Assembly (NCBI GenBank): GCA_934479825.1
Contig: CAKSOW010000004.1
Location: 59,288 to 123,287 of the forward strand
Length of the DNA stretch: 64,000 nucleotides
Reading direction: 5' to 3'
Source of the DNA: an uncultured Eubacteriales bacterium
GTDB taxonomy: Bacteria; Bacillota; Clostridia; Oscillospirales; CAG-382
In this document: positions 19,401 to 29,100 of the stretch, in pieces
Layout of the letters: every line of letters starts with the position of its first letter
Numbering within the stretch: position 1 is the first letter of the stretch
The notes under the pieces: generated by a model
Told to the model about the DNA's origin: nothing
Seen by the model: only the letters and a program-made list of their open reading frames with translations
The model's database searches: none
Position numbers and translations under genes: made by a program

Positions 19401-19773
19401 ATTCCCAGAAAATATCGGATGTGTATATTTTTTCGGAATCGTAAGGTATTAAAACCTTTTTCCATACGGCATACCAATTCGTATCTTTAAAATAAGAACG
19501 TTCGGCAATTTCCTGCACTGGTACTACACCACCCGCGTCATTTTGGGCGATTGACCAACCAAGAAATTCATACCCGTCTTTTGCAGGCGGAGTCGGTATA
19601 AGACTTGCTGTAATCCCTTCGCCTTTTATTGCCAAAAGACTTTGAAGTTTTACGCCGTCTGCATAAAAATATACATTAACGGTTTCAGTTATAACCGAAG
19701 CTGAAGCCACTGTTGGCGATATGACACCGAAAAGTATCACCAATGCCATAAAAACGCTTAGACATTTCTTCAT
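16468..19773 (-). CDS. large exported beta-repeat protein, 1101 aa
   Basis: TAGGAGA precedes the ATG at 19773. A signal peptide (KKCLSVFMALVILFG) is followed by an InlB/Flg_new-like beta repeat (VNVYFYADGVK, then GYEFLGWS) at about 30-85. Residues 100-480 are mainly helical. From about 540 to 1080 there are repeated short beta segments rich in Gly, Asn and Thr (for example GNGTVSLGNVLLAGK, LDLIDSDFSVKG), as in right-handed beta-solenoid surface proteins. No sorting signal or transmembrane anchor is seen at the C-terminus. It is followed immediately by the dockerin/cohesin gene, and the pair looks like a secreted adhesive unit. No enzyme signature is visible. Confidence 0.7.
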   Translation of the reverse strand: MKKCLSVFMALVILFGVISPTVASASVITETVNVYFYADGVKLQSLLAIKGEGITASLIPTPPAKDGYEFLGWSIAQNDAGGVVPVQEIAERSYFKDTNWYAVWKKVLIPYDSEKIYTSDIFWEYPKSLSSNYWLSGFDRSTYSVYTNVFTEYIQTNEFMMSAIEHGLDIALSPEETIKYYSDRIGLSNFEFNAELDKANQAFLEAVCDMDTSGVNALSSDNKFLKNLNKFYGTVQKIEEYAVKHEAKLNKLDKPELYKTFAEQSTEMLKRYCTQVEPKLPSLNSRIYTSVSEATELLGTVTDALDFIEAWTLSIVIQETQMEIIDDIMNNIPKECTLYKGLSRLQNQLKGGFLTYFGDTYIKDKIYSKIMGKAADVIKGAVFGSVAAVPAAVVAVVKLGNKLMFDVIFKVDYYDYLAAGFANEYANDMVMCVKNKAAVFEKQFTSQDLKDYKTLFDALICTKKAALESCKSIAKFNDTFTDTYVDTSLKNLFPDDPYQDFIDTTKEHIGTLSPKSKDKVKTVPYDIVIPQGEEYALRRPSDDLLENSVYIRGARKGAIIMNDNAKLNLTDSFEIEKLTANGTVYSDDGYTLTVDTAEAKNQVVFQIPLICNKWMKQSGNFEANEDLTLQGDIQMSGTFTQSNDKKFELHGDLLGNGTVSLGNVLLAGKAAQMIDCPVTALSFTNDNTSYGGVTLKQAVTVNGPVSSEYRLNGGQNLVLTGDSSFTDDCFNGSVTVNSMTGELPKRVMGKLYLIGNVTQKSDSTLNGLNIKSGTFSLKGGNVAVNGNAELSGGKLDLIDSDFSVKGILMVPSSQSAVTMDDASEVIVKGDSSITGSISGGTLVTYGDLYNNGTVGPNVLEVYALSPTTYAGNNISVTDIKVTAPSILHLNNILSASRNYSVTGNVDPIGNVRISGQSQITEDKTFTKVLTADGGLVLDGATVIAENDVSIQNGDLILKNGAKLVVKGGFFMNGSGSKKVTVDETSSLVFEKLSIFSSINNIAVDGKITFIGDTSFGSAALTGSGKIEIRNDWFANGSVNFSGKLSITGKVIQTVSVSSGAWFGKILISNPSKSGVLISNTMYYTEEYQNQNSRVRGTITKK

Positions 19774-19837
19774 AACTTATTCTCCTATGTTTTTTGTTCT
19801 TTCATTTTTAAGTATAAAAACAAGCAAGCATACACAC

Positions 19838-20276
19838 TTAACAATGTCTACCAACACACAATATATATTCTGCCTGCTTATATTTTTCGGCACGCTTCTG
19901 CGCCTTTTCATCAACCGTATCAAGCCTTGACAAGTCGCTGTTATGCAAAAGATCGGCAATTTACCGCTCTCGCAACGGGATTTTCGGCAATTTTCCGAAT
20001 ATAGTCCATATACGGTACGCTCTTGTCGTGCGTCAAAAGTTTCAGCGCGTCGAGAATCGGCGTTATAAAACCAAGCTCCGAAAGACGCTCAAACGTCATG
20101 TCCGTATCTTCCACAACATCGTGTAAGAGTGCCGTACAGACCGTGACTTCATCCGTCATTTGCTCCGCCAAGTGAAACGGATGGAATATGTACGGTAGTC
20201 CTGCTTTGTCTTTCTGTTCCTTGTGTGCGTCAAAGGCAACTTGCATGGCAAGTTTGGTAAGAGTCGTGTAAATCAT
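19838..20276 (-). pseudogene. HD-domain phosphohydrolase (RelA/SpoT-HD-like), frameshifted
   Basis: The start at 20276 gives MIYTTLTKLAMQVAFDAHK, typical of small HD hydrolases related to ppGpp hydrolases. The HD motif LLHDVVED is intact. The continuous frame ends at 19941 after ENPVARAV, just before a segment that is normally conserved. In the next frame the expected continuation IADLLHNSDLSRLD runs on to a stop at 19838-19840. One base is therefore missing near 19958-19963, in a run of A/T. This is either a true loss of function or an assembly error. It follows a metallophosphoesterase and an AAA-CYTH gene, as if part of a nucleotide-metabolism set. Confidence 0.75.
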
Positions 20277-20348
20277 TGTTCTTCCCTGCTTTCCATTCAT
20301 ATCCGTTTTAATACCGATAAAAAATCATATTTCCTCAGGCAAATCGTC

Positions 20349-20864
20349 CTATTCCTGATTTTCGCTTGCCTCTTTTACTTTCCGCGCTATCTCCTCAAAC
20401 AATATCGGAGTATAGTGTATCCGTTCGACGGAAACACAGAAATGCTGACGGCTGTAATCCCGAACGATCGGATTGTTGTGTACGTGTCCGAATAAATTGG
20501 CATATGGCATATTTCGGTTCACGTATAGCGCATCATGCGACAGAATCCAAAAGCCGCGAAACAACACCGACAGATCATAAACCTCTTTGAACCCGGCTTT
20601 TCTGTAATACTCGTTGGATTTAACGTCATGGTTGCCTTTTATCAGGTATTTTTCGCCGTTAAGCTTGGATAAAACCTCTTTTTCGCTGCCGTCCGCGCCG
20701 AAATCACCCAACACGTATACCATGTCCTCGCATGATACCGCGCCGTTCCAATTTTCAATCATGGCTTTATCCATTTCGGCAGCCGTTTTATACGGTCTGT
20801 TCTCGTACCGTCGGATATTGTCGTCTCCGAAATGCGTATCGGCTATAAAATGTGTGTGACTCAT
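20349..20864 (-). CDS. calcineurin-like metallophosphoesterase
   Basis: This 171-residue protein carries the metallophosphoesterase motifs: ADTHFGD (D-x-H), YVLGDFGADG (GD-x-x), KGNHD (GNHD), and LFGHVHNN (GH-x-H). These bind two metal ions and hydrolyse phosphoesters. The length suits a stand-alone domain. GAAAGGAG precedes the ATG at 20864. It begins 12 bases after the AAA-CYTH stop and is followed by the HD hydrolase, so the three probably form one operon. The natural substrate cannot be read from the sequence. Confidence 0.85.
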   Translation of the reverse strand: MSHTHFIADTHFGDDNIRRYENRPYKTAAEMDKAMIENWNGAVSCEDMVYVLGDFGADGSEKEVLSKLNGEKYLIKGNHDVKSNEYYRKAGFKEVYDLSVLFRGFWILSHDALYVNRNMPYANLFGHVHNNPIVRDYSRQHFCVSVERIHYTPILFEEIARKVKEASENQE

Positions 20865-20876
20865 GCCGCTCTCCTT

Positions 20877-22031
20877 TCAGGTCTGCATTTGTGCAAGCGA
20901 GGAATTTTTGTAGCTGTCGTCGTCGGTGACTTCCTTTACGACCTTGATAAACTCGGGAAAGTCAACCTTTTCGTTCTCGTCGGCAAGCTCGATTTCCATG
21001 ATCGCACGGTCGCTCCAGAACGGATACACGTCAATCTCAAAATAGCGGCTGCCGTATGTGAGACAGTAGCGGTTTTTTCGTATCTGCCTTTTCGACGTGT
21101 CGGCGTCCATAAGCAAGGTGAGGTATTCCTCTTTGGTGAGCCGCCGTTCGATTTCGACACGTTTCATGCCGCAGAGCTTGCGTTTCGTCGTGAGAAAATA
21201 CACATAATGCCCGTTCTCACCACGCTGGCGCACACGCACTTCGTCGCCGTTGTCGCTGTGCAGATAGGTCTGAATGATCTCGACTCTGCGGCAGGCAGGG
21301 TTTGCTTCAAGGAGCTTTACGTCGGGATATTCGATGAGGAATTTACGCTCAATCTCAAACGGTTCGGGTTCGCCGAGGAACGATGAAATCTCCGCAATAA
21401 GGCGGTTTATCTTGCCCTCAAAGTCGGTGGAATTGTCAATCACACGAAAATGCGGATGTCCCGTCCACGCCGAAATGAGACGGTCGTCGGCTTGCGTCGC
21501 TTCTTCTGCGGTCTCGGTTCTTGCGCCGTTGTTGGCGGTGGTGTAAAAGTCCACTGCACCCTTTGCGGCGGTCACGAGATGAAAAACGGCGTCGTATTCG
21601 TCGCGAAGCTCGGTCTCACTGCGTCCGAGAAGCCGCAGCACGTTCGCAAACTCCGCCTCGGTCATATACGCTTTGTTGTCCATGGCGCCCCTGTCGCAAA
21701 CGACAAGCACTTTATCTTTGCCGAAGAGTTTTTCCGCACCCTCGGCAAAAATCCTTTCCTTTTCAAGCTGAAGCTTCATCTGGCAGAGCTGATAGTCAAG
21801 GTTGCTCTCAAGCGTCCACGGCGCAATACCGCCGGTTATCAGCTCGGTCGCCGTTTCGGGGATAAACACCACGGCATAGCCAAGGTCGGTAAACGCCGTC
21901 TGTATGCGGCTGAGTGCCGTCGTTTTCCCTGCGCACGGACCGCCCGTGATGACGATCTTCGTTATGCGCTTTTCGCTTTCAACATTATTCGGGAGCTTGT
22001 GTGTACCTGTTCTGAAGTCTTTGTCTTCCAT
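20877..22031 (-). CDS. AAA/P-loop ATPase fused to a CYTH domain
   Basis: The start at 22031 follows GAGGT by seven bases. The 384-residue product begins with a P-loop domain: GGPCAGKTT is the Walker A motif and VVCDRGAMD a Walker B-like strand, as in AAA_28 kinase-like proteins. The C-terminal half is a CYTH domain with the signature FEIERKFL, then alternating charged strands ending in EIDVY and MEIELADE. CYTH enzymes bind triphosphate groups with metal and include triphosphatases and adenylyl cyclases. The fusion is known in bacteria, but its substrate is not settled. The neighbouring phosphoesterase and HD hydrolase suggest nucleotide or polyphosphate turnover. Confidence 0.8.
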   Translation of the reverse strand: MEDKDFRTGTHKLPNNVESEKRITKIVITGGPCAGKTTALSRIQTAFTDLGYAVVFIPETATELITGGIAPWTLESNLDYQLCQMKLQLEKERIFAEGAEKLFGKDKVLVVCDRGAMDNKAYMTEAEFANVLRLLGRSETELRDEYDAVFHLVTAAKGAVDFYTTANNGARTETAEEATQADDRLISAWTGHPHFRVIDNSTDFEGKINRLIAEISSFLGEPEPFEIERKFLIEYPDVKLLEANPACRRVEIIQTYLHSDNGDEVRVRQRGENGHYVYFLTTKRKLCGMKRVEIERRLTKEEYLTLLMDADTSKRQIRKNRYCLTYGSRYFEIDVYPFWSDRAIMEIELADENEKVDFPEFIKVVKEVTDDDSYKNSSLAQMQT

Positions 22032-22111
22032 TGTCTTTACCTCGCAGTGATATTGTGCCGCATCTTTTTTCTTTTTACAAAACACACGTAGCGAACAAGA
22101 GCAAAGTTTTT

Positions 22112-22900
22112 TTATTTACTCTTATTTTGAATAAAAAAAGCTTTTACCTCTTTCAGCAATGACTTTTTTTGAAATTCTTTAGTATTGTTGTGACTTTCAT
22201 ATTCATTGCATAGATCTTCCATCTCTTTCCACTTGCTATTGTTTATTTCATCCGGACTATTCAATTCCAAGCCTATTTGTGTAAAAGACGATTTACTGTG
22301 AATATGAAAATAAATTCTTGCAAAGATCTTCGAATCCCCGTTGTTCAATTGCTCTTTTGAAAACACAACAGTAAAGAATATTACAAACAATAGGTATAAT
22401 ACAAGTAACACTCCGTAGACAATTTTCATTGGCAGACAATCTTCGCTCAACACTATAACCGTCATTTTAATAAAACTGTATCCAATTACCACTAATGAAG
22501 AAACAGCGTATTGAGCAAAGGACAATGTATTGGTCATAAAATACTTGTAGTTGCGTAAGTGATGATACTTTTTGTTCCACAAAAACAGCTCTTCTTCTAT
22601 ATTTACGTTTATCTCATCTTCTATACCCGACAAATATCCTCTTAGAAAAGCAGATGTCTTATTATTAAACGTAACGACAAACAAAGCAAAAATCATTACA
22701 AGCGGTACAAATATAATCCCTTCGCTTTTTTCAGGATCATGCGATATTACGGTAATTATCCATGAAATTACGGTTCCCATTAGAAATTCGCTGAAATTAC
22801 GTTGTTCAACTTCAACAACCATTTGCTGTACTTGTTTCCACAATTCCACCTTAGCGTTGAACGCAGTATCGGCGGATATAGCTTGATTTGCGCTAAGCAT
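22112..22900 (-). CDS. hypothetical membrane protein, 262 aa
   Basis: The start at 22900 (MLSANQAISAD) follows AGAGAGGGA; a longer frame from 22933 lacks such a site. About four hydrophobic segments are visible: FLMGTVISWIITVI, IIFVPLVMIFALFVV, SLVVIGYSFIKMTVIVL and VYGVLLVLYLLFVIFF. A charged cytosolic tail with KWKEMEDLCNEYES follows. I do not recognise a family. It lies between the 3' element of the phase-variable operon and the AAA-CYTH gene, 80 bases from the latter. Confidence 0.6.
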   Translation of the reverse strand: MLSANQAISADTAFNAKVELWKQVQQMVVEVEQRNFSEFLMGTVISWIITVISHDPEKSEGIIFVPLVMIFALFVVTFNNKTSAFLRGYLSGIEDEINVNIEEELFLWNKKYHHLRNYKYFMTNTLSFAQYAVSSLVVIGYSFIKMTVIVLSEDCLPMKIVYGVLLVLYLLFVIFFTVVFSKEQLNNGDSKIFARIYFHIHSKSSFTQIGLELNSPDEINNSKWKEMEDLCNEYESHNNTKEFQKKSLLKEVKAFFIQNKSK

Positions 22901-22984
22901 TGTTTTCCCTCTCTGAATCATCATTCTTCTCAATTATTGAACACGAGTTTGTTTTTTACTTCTGCAGCAAATTGAATCCTTGAT

Positions 22985-23087
22985 AACAAAAAGCAGGTAA
23001 AGAAAATGTCCGCACTATCCCGTAGGACAGAACACATCTTTACCTGCTTAACTGCTTACTGTTTTTCCTGTGCTATATTAGCCTAAA
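22985..23087 (-). ncRNA. conserved 3' structured element, copy A (terminator-like)
   Basis: It starts 30 bases downstream of the 2027-residue surface protein's stop. On the minus strand it shows GCTAATATAGC, GTAAGCAGTT, then an outer stem AGCAGGTAAAGA / TCTTTACCTGCT followed by TTTTTG. The enclosed inner stem is TGTCC/GGACA around TACGGGATAG. Copy B at 12192-12310 keeps the fold but has a different inner stem, with compensatory changes. It is at least a strong Rho-independent terminator. Confidence 0.7.
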
Positions 23088-23117
23088 TACGGAAATTCGG
23101 AAACGGTTGGAAAGTTA

Positions 23118-26100
23118 TCAATATGTCGGAATTGTCATAACAGTGTCAAACGAAAGCGAATTGTTATCCGACCAATTTCGGACACTGATTGCAACAGATG
23201 TTTGCGTTGCAGTTACCGGCACAGTAATCCAAGCAGAATTTACTGTCTCTGAATGATAACCGGACCACGAGGTAGAATTCTTAATACGAACAGTTCCTGT
23301 TGAAACGCCACCAATATTGGCACTGAAATAAAGGTTATAACCGTACCACCAGCCTTTTTCAAGTATTTCGTTCCATTCTATACATATTTGTATGCTGTTC
23401 GCTGTGCGGTTCTGATACTTTGCATTTGCAATGAAATGCAACACGGGCTTAGAATTTTCAGTCCACATTGTTCTTGCCCCAATTTGCTGAGAATAAGATA
23501 CACCTGCCGGGGTATAATAGAATGTTATCGTCTTTGCCCACGTTGCATCCCATGCCACACTTTGAGCCGAAGGCGTAATATAACCGGCAATAGTGGCAGG
23601 GTATACGGTATTGATTGTATCATAAGCATAGGTTACCGTAGTACCTCCGAGATTTGTTCCGTTGGAAGAAACGTAAACAACGTTGTACGTATAATTATTG
23701 GCATAAGCCGACGCATAAATACTACCGGAGTTGATATTGCCTGTAACCGTAATGCTTTCCGCGCCCTTACCGCTCAAAGAATAACCAGTATTGGCAACAT
23801 ACGAAACGCTTAACGTGTCGCCGTAATAAACAGTCTCACCGTTTCCGAGCACACCGGTATAAGCACCGACGTACGGTGAAGAGGTTCTTCTTACGGTAAT
23901 GGAAACAGCTGTAGGAACCGACCAGCTTACAGTGTACGCATTGGTGAGCCATCTTGCATACAATGTATGGTTCGAAGCCGTATATACAACGGAACCGTTG
24001 CTGATTTGACTACCGGTTGCATTGTACCAACCATTAAAGGTAAAGCCGGTTCTTGAAGGCGTCGGAAGATCACCGTAATATCCTTCATATGTTACGGTTT
24101 TGGACGAAGTAGATGTCCATCCGCCGCAAGCGTCAAATGTTACGGTATAATTGTTCGGAGTCCAATGCGCATAAACAGTAATATCCGAACCGATATTTAC
24201 CGTATCCGAAGCGGAAATTCTTGCTCCTCCGGATACTTCGGTGTACCAACCGTTAAAAGTATAACCGGTTCTTGAAGGTGTCGGAAGATCGCCGTAAACA
24301 TCGCCGTTCAGAACCGCTTTGGAGTTCGACGAGACCGTTCCGCCGTTTGCATTAAAGTATACGACGTAAGAATACGGAGCCCACTTTGCATAGAGAGTCA
24401 GATCCTCGGACGGCATGATAGGCTTTGCATCCACGCCGTTCCAGAATACGTTCGTGTAAGACGAATCGGTATACCAGCCGTCAAACTTATATCCCGAACG
24501 CTGAATCGTAATATCGTTAAACAAGGCGGAATCTTCTTCATACTTTGCAGAAGTAATACTCATACCGTCGACATTTCGGATAACCGTTCCGCCGTCGGGC
24601 ACATACGTTACGGTAAATGTTCTTTCCGAAACGCGGATCTGTTTTTCGATCTTGGTATCGGGAACAAATTTTCCGCCGATATTGTGCCCGATCTCAACGT
24701 GCAAAGTCACGGTTGCGCCGAGCGTTGCGTCGGATTTAATAACATAGGTATGATTTTCGCCCTCTGTGAGAACGTTGTCCAGAATACCGGGCGTACCGTC
24801 TTGCAGCGCAGTCGAGTACGAATAATTGATAGCATCAAATACTGGCATAACCGGCTCATCAAAGTTTTCATACTCTGCCGCAACACATTCTGCATTATAA
24901 GTAAATTCCGATTCACGGACAAGGTAATCCTCGGCGTTGGTTGAATCGACCCGAATGTTTTCATTCAGCTTAGCGCGAAGAATGTGTGTATTGATCGTGT
25001 ATTCGCGGCTTACTTCTTCCTGATCGGGATATACCTTGATGGTAGCAGTAAGAGTGAGTGTTTCATCGTCAATATCCGTATAATCGGTTACGACAATACG
25101 CCCGTCTTCAACTGTATAATTGTCTTGGTTGCTGATTTCCCAAAGAATATCAAAACCGTTTACGGATTCGGGAAGCACGGGGTTATTTTTACTGATCTTG
25201 TGATCCGCCGCAACGGTCAAGTCACAACCGTATTCATCGAGCGCACTCAAGATAAGGCTTCCCTCGATGCTTGAACGGGGTACAAATTTGGAATCGCTGC
25301 TATAAAGATAGCAGGTAACACCCTTGTTATAAAGACTGTAAAGTTCCAAAAGATTTCGCTTTTGGAAAATCGCATCGTTTACCGTGCCGACCGCATAAAA
25401 TGTTTCAAGTTCCGGAAGTTCGGAAACCTCGGCAATGTCGGCTTGGACGCCGGAAAGATTCAGATTTTTCAGGCTCTTATAACGCGAAAGATTAAACCAG
25501 CCGTCGAAATCCTCATTTTCTCCCACAAGATTTGTGATGCCGCTGTTTGACAAGTCAAGATATTCAAGACTTGCCATATCCGGCAATTTATCCATTGCGC
25601 CGACATTCACTCCGCCGAGCGAAAGCTCTTTTAAGGAATTATCGTCGAAAGAATCATAAGCGTCCGCAAACTCACATTCGCTGTCGGTATCCAAATACAG
25701 ATATGTAAGTGTCCCTCTGCTTCTCGGCGAGAGGTGATTGCGGAAATCAAAGTCTGAAAATTCATTATCGGCAAGGTCTACATAAATCAGCCCTCTGAAC
25801 TTATACAGCCATGAGGCGTCATCGATACCGCAGTTTTCCATGGACAGATAACGAAGCCCTGTCATAAGGGTAAACAGGCTGTTTGCATCCACTTTTTCCA
25901 ACAAATTATCCGCATACAGCACTTTGAGATTCGTCATCTCATAAAGTGCGTCGAAGCCGGCGGGAATGCCGCCTTTATACGAGACCTCATCAATCGTAAC
26001 GTTCTGTCCGCAACGAGTAAAGAAGGCCTCCATACCTTCGTTACCGTATCCGAAACCGCTGTTGCTGATGTCAAGATACTGAAGATTGCTCTTGAGTGCC

Positions 26101-29100
26101 AAAAGCTTCTCGATATTATCCGTATAGGATTCGACGGTAAGAACCCCGTCGGTAAGCGTGAAGGATTCCGGATAATAGGACGGAACATTGCAATTCGCAA
26201 TATCCAGACGAACAAGATTCGGCATGAAATCAAGGAAAGCAAGCGTTCTTAAATCCTTGCCCGAAAGAGTGAGCGATTGCATTTGCGTAAGTCCGCTCAA
26301 GTATTTACAGAGAGAAGATTCATACACACCGCTGTTGCCGGAAAGGAGCAGACGTTTCAATCCCGTAAGCTCTCGGATGAAGCTGAAGGATTCGATCTCA
26401 TTGTTTTCGGCATAAAGCTCAACCAGCGTTTCTCCCTTATCAGCCAAGAATGAAAGGGTTTGGAGGTTGTTGTTGTTAACATTCAATACCGTAAGCTTAT
26501 TCAATGCGTCAAGTGCGGACAAATCTTCAATACGGTTATCGTTCAGATAAAGAATTTCAAGATTGGTAAGATATTTGAGATACGAAATGTTAACCTCTTT
26601 TGCACCTGAATAAATATTGCACAGATTATTATGACTGAGATAAAGGCTCTGCAGATTAGTGAGATACCGCAGATCGCGGATATCTTCAATATTGTTTCCG
26701 TGCAGATGAAGTTCGAGAAGCGTACGAATATCCTTAAAGCAGGAAACCGACGTAATGTCATTATTGCCGAGCGACAAATACTTCAGTGCCATGAAATTGC
26801 TGAACGCCGCAAAATCATCGTTGTTCAAATGGTTATTATCCAAAATGAGGAAACGAAGCATCGGTGCGCGGTTCTTGATCACCTTAGTCGTGATTTCTTC
26901 CGAAACCTTTCCTTCGCTGTCATAAATCTTTGTTACCTCATCTGTAACTTCGCAAAGAGCTGAAATGTCGGTAAGCTGATTGTCGTTGAGATAAAGCTCC
27001 TGCATTTGACCGTAACGATTATTTTTGGAAAGAACCGAATCAAGACTGGTCAAGTTGTTATACGAAAGATCCAACATTTTAAGATTGATCATCTTGTCCA
27101 GTACCGGTTCTCCGCCCACCGTCATGGATTCAATGCCGCAGTGGTTGGCAATCAGCGCCTCAAGCTTTGTGAGAGAAGCAATTTGATTGAGGCTTTCCTC
27201 GTTGACTTTCAGTCCCGAAATGTTCAATACGCGAAGATTTGAACAGTAAGTCAACGCCGAAAGATCCTTGATGTCGGGATACTTACTTAAATCAAGATAT
27301 ACAAATTTGATGTCTTTCAGTGTTTCGGTCGTAAGATTGCCGTTAATGCCGAGTTGACTCTTGATGGCATCATACAGGTCGGGGTCAATATTCTGCCCCG
27401 GGAAGAGCGTCGAATTACTGGTCGAAACGCTCACGGTATACGGAATCTTAAACGAAGAACTCTTGCCGTCAATGGTATATCGAACTTCCACGGTTATGGG
27501 CAGCGGCGTGCCATCGACAACGTCCTTGATCTGAATGATATTACTGTTGATTTCAGCAACCGATTTATTTCCGGATTCCCATGAAATAACGGTATTATAC
27601 TTATCATCGTTATCCCACAATGAATAATTATCCGTAACGGTATTGTTCGTATTGGCGGCAATCTGCGTAATAATATAGTTGCGAATCTCCTGTGCCGTGA
27701 TAGGAGACAATGAAATGTCGTCCAAATGAATCTCGCCATTTCCTTCAAGAGGCGTACCGTTAAAGGTGGCAACGGCAATTAACGAAACTTTCTGTAAATC
27801 GTTTGCGCGCGAAAGCTGTACCACTCTTTCTTTGGTTCCGTCGGCATTCTGCTGATACCATTCAAGACGAACCTCGAATTTGCTTGCTGAGCTTATGTTC
27901 TCATCGGTCACTTTTGACGGGAGAGTCATATTGTAATCGACATTTGAACCGATCAGATTCTTTAAGTATTCTTCGATTTCGGCTTTTGTGGGGCAAAGAA
28001 ATTCACCCTCTACCGTGTAATCAAATACGATATAATCCTGCGCTTCAATCAGCCCGTCACAGTACGAAATGATTGTTGCAGTCAAAGTAACGGTCGTATC
28101 GTATTGGGGTTTATTGAAAATACCGGTGGTGGCATTCAATATCGAGCTGTTGGAAGAGCTCCAGTAAATATCTGCCGTAAATCCGTCCTGATAAGTAAGT
28201 CTGTTTACAAGATTCAGATTACCGGTCAACGCCGTTTCGGAATAATATACGTTTGAAAGGCGCTCTTTGTAGAAAGTAACGGCAGCGGACGCATCTTTTT
28301 TATAAACGGCATAAACCGTAAGATTATCAGTCAGATTTTGGAAGTCCGCGCCCTCGGCTTCATCTGCCTTTAACGACCAGACGCCGCCGTAATAACCTGT
28401 ATATTCGGGAAGAACCGGGATTGCGACAAGATTTTCGCCGTAAACAACGGATTTTACCCAACGAAGATTTCCGTCCTTATCAATAAACCGAATATTGACG
28501 CGGTTTCCGAGCAGCAATGATTTGTTTGCCAGATATTGCTGGATTCTTACGGCGTCCTTTAACGTAACTTCTTTGTCGTAATAAGCATCTGAAAGAGCCA
28601 GCTGATAAGCTGAAAAAGTTCTTATCTCAGCAAGATACTGACGAAGATATGTAACGTCTGCAATCGAAACATTACCGCTGAGGTTTGTATCACCGGAATT
28701 ATATATCTTCAGCTGTGAAAATACGGTCTCAATAGGAAGGGCGTACAGATCGCCGTCGATGGCGGTATGTGCCTCCTTCTGAACTTTTTCGTCAAGCCAA
28801 AGAAAATCATATGAACCCGGACCATCGTTACCGTTTACATGAAAAGTAAAAGTAACAAATTCTGTCTTTTTTGTAAGATTTTCGCTTGTTCTTGTATAGC
28901 TTACGTGTACGGCGCTTTCAAGCGGCGTAATTTCGACATCTCCGACCAGATTTTCCGCTTCGTCGGCACTGACAAGTGTTACAAGCTCGCTGTCGTAATT
29001 CAACTGAAATTCAAAGTCGATGACCCCTGAATTTTCATCGAGATAAAGCGTCGTTTGCACCGTATTGTCCGGCATTGCCTCAAATTCTGTCGCTTTGAAT

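Noticed and set aside
19774..19840. An invertible promoter before the second surface operon
   Set aside because: No paired inverted repeats or consensus promoter were found in this short spacer.
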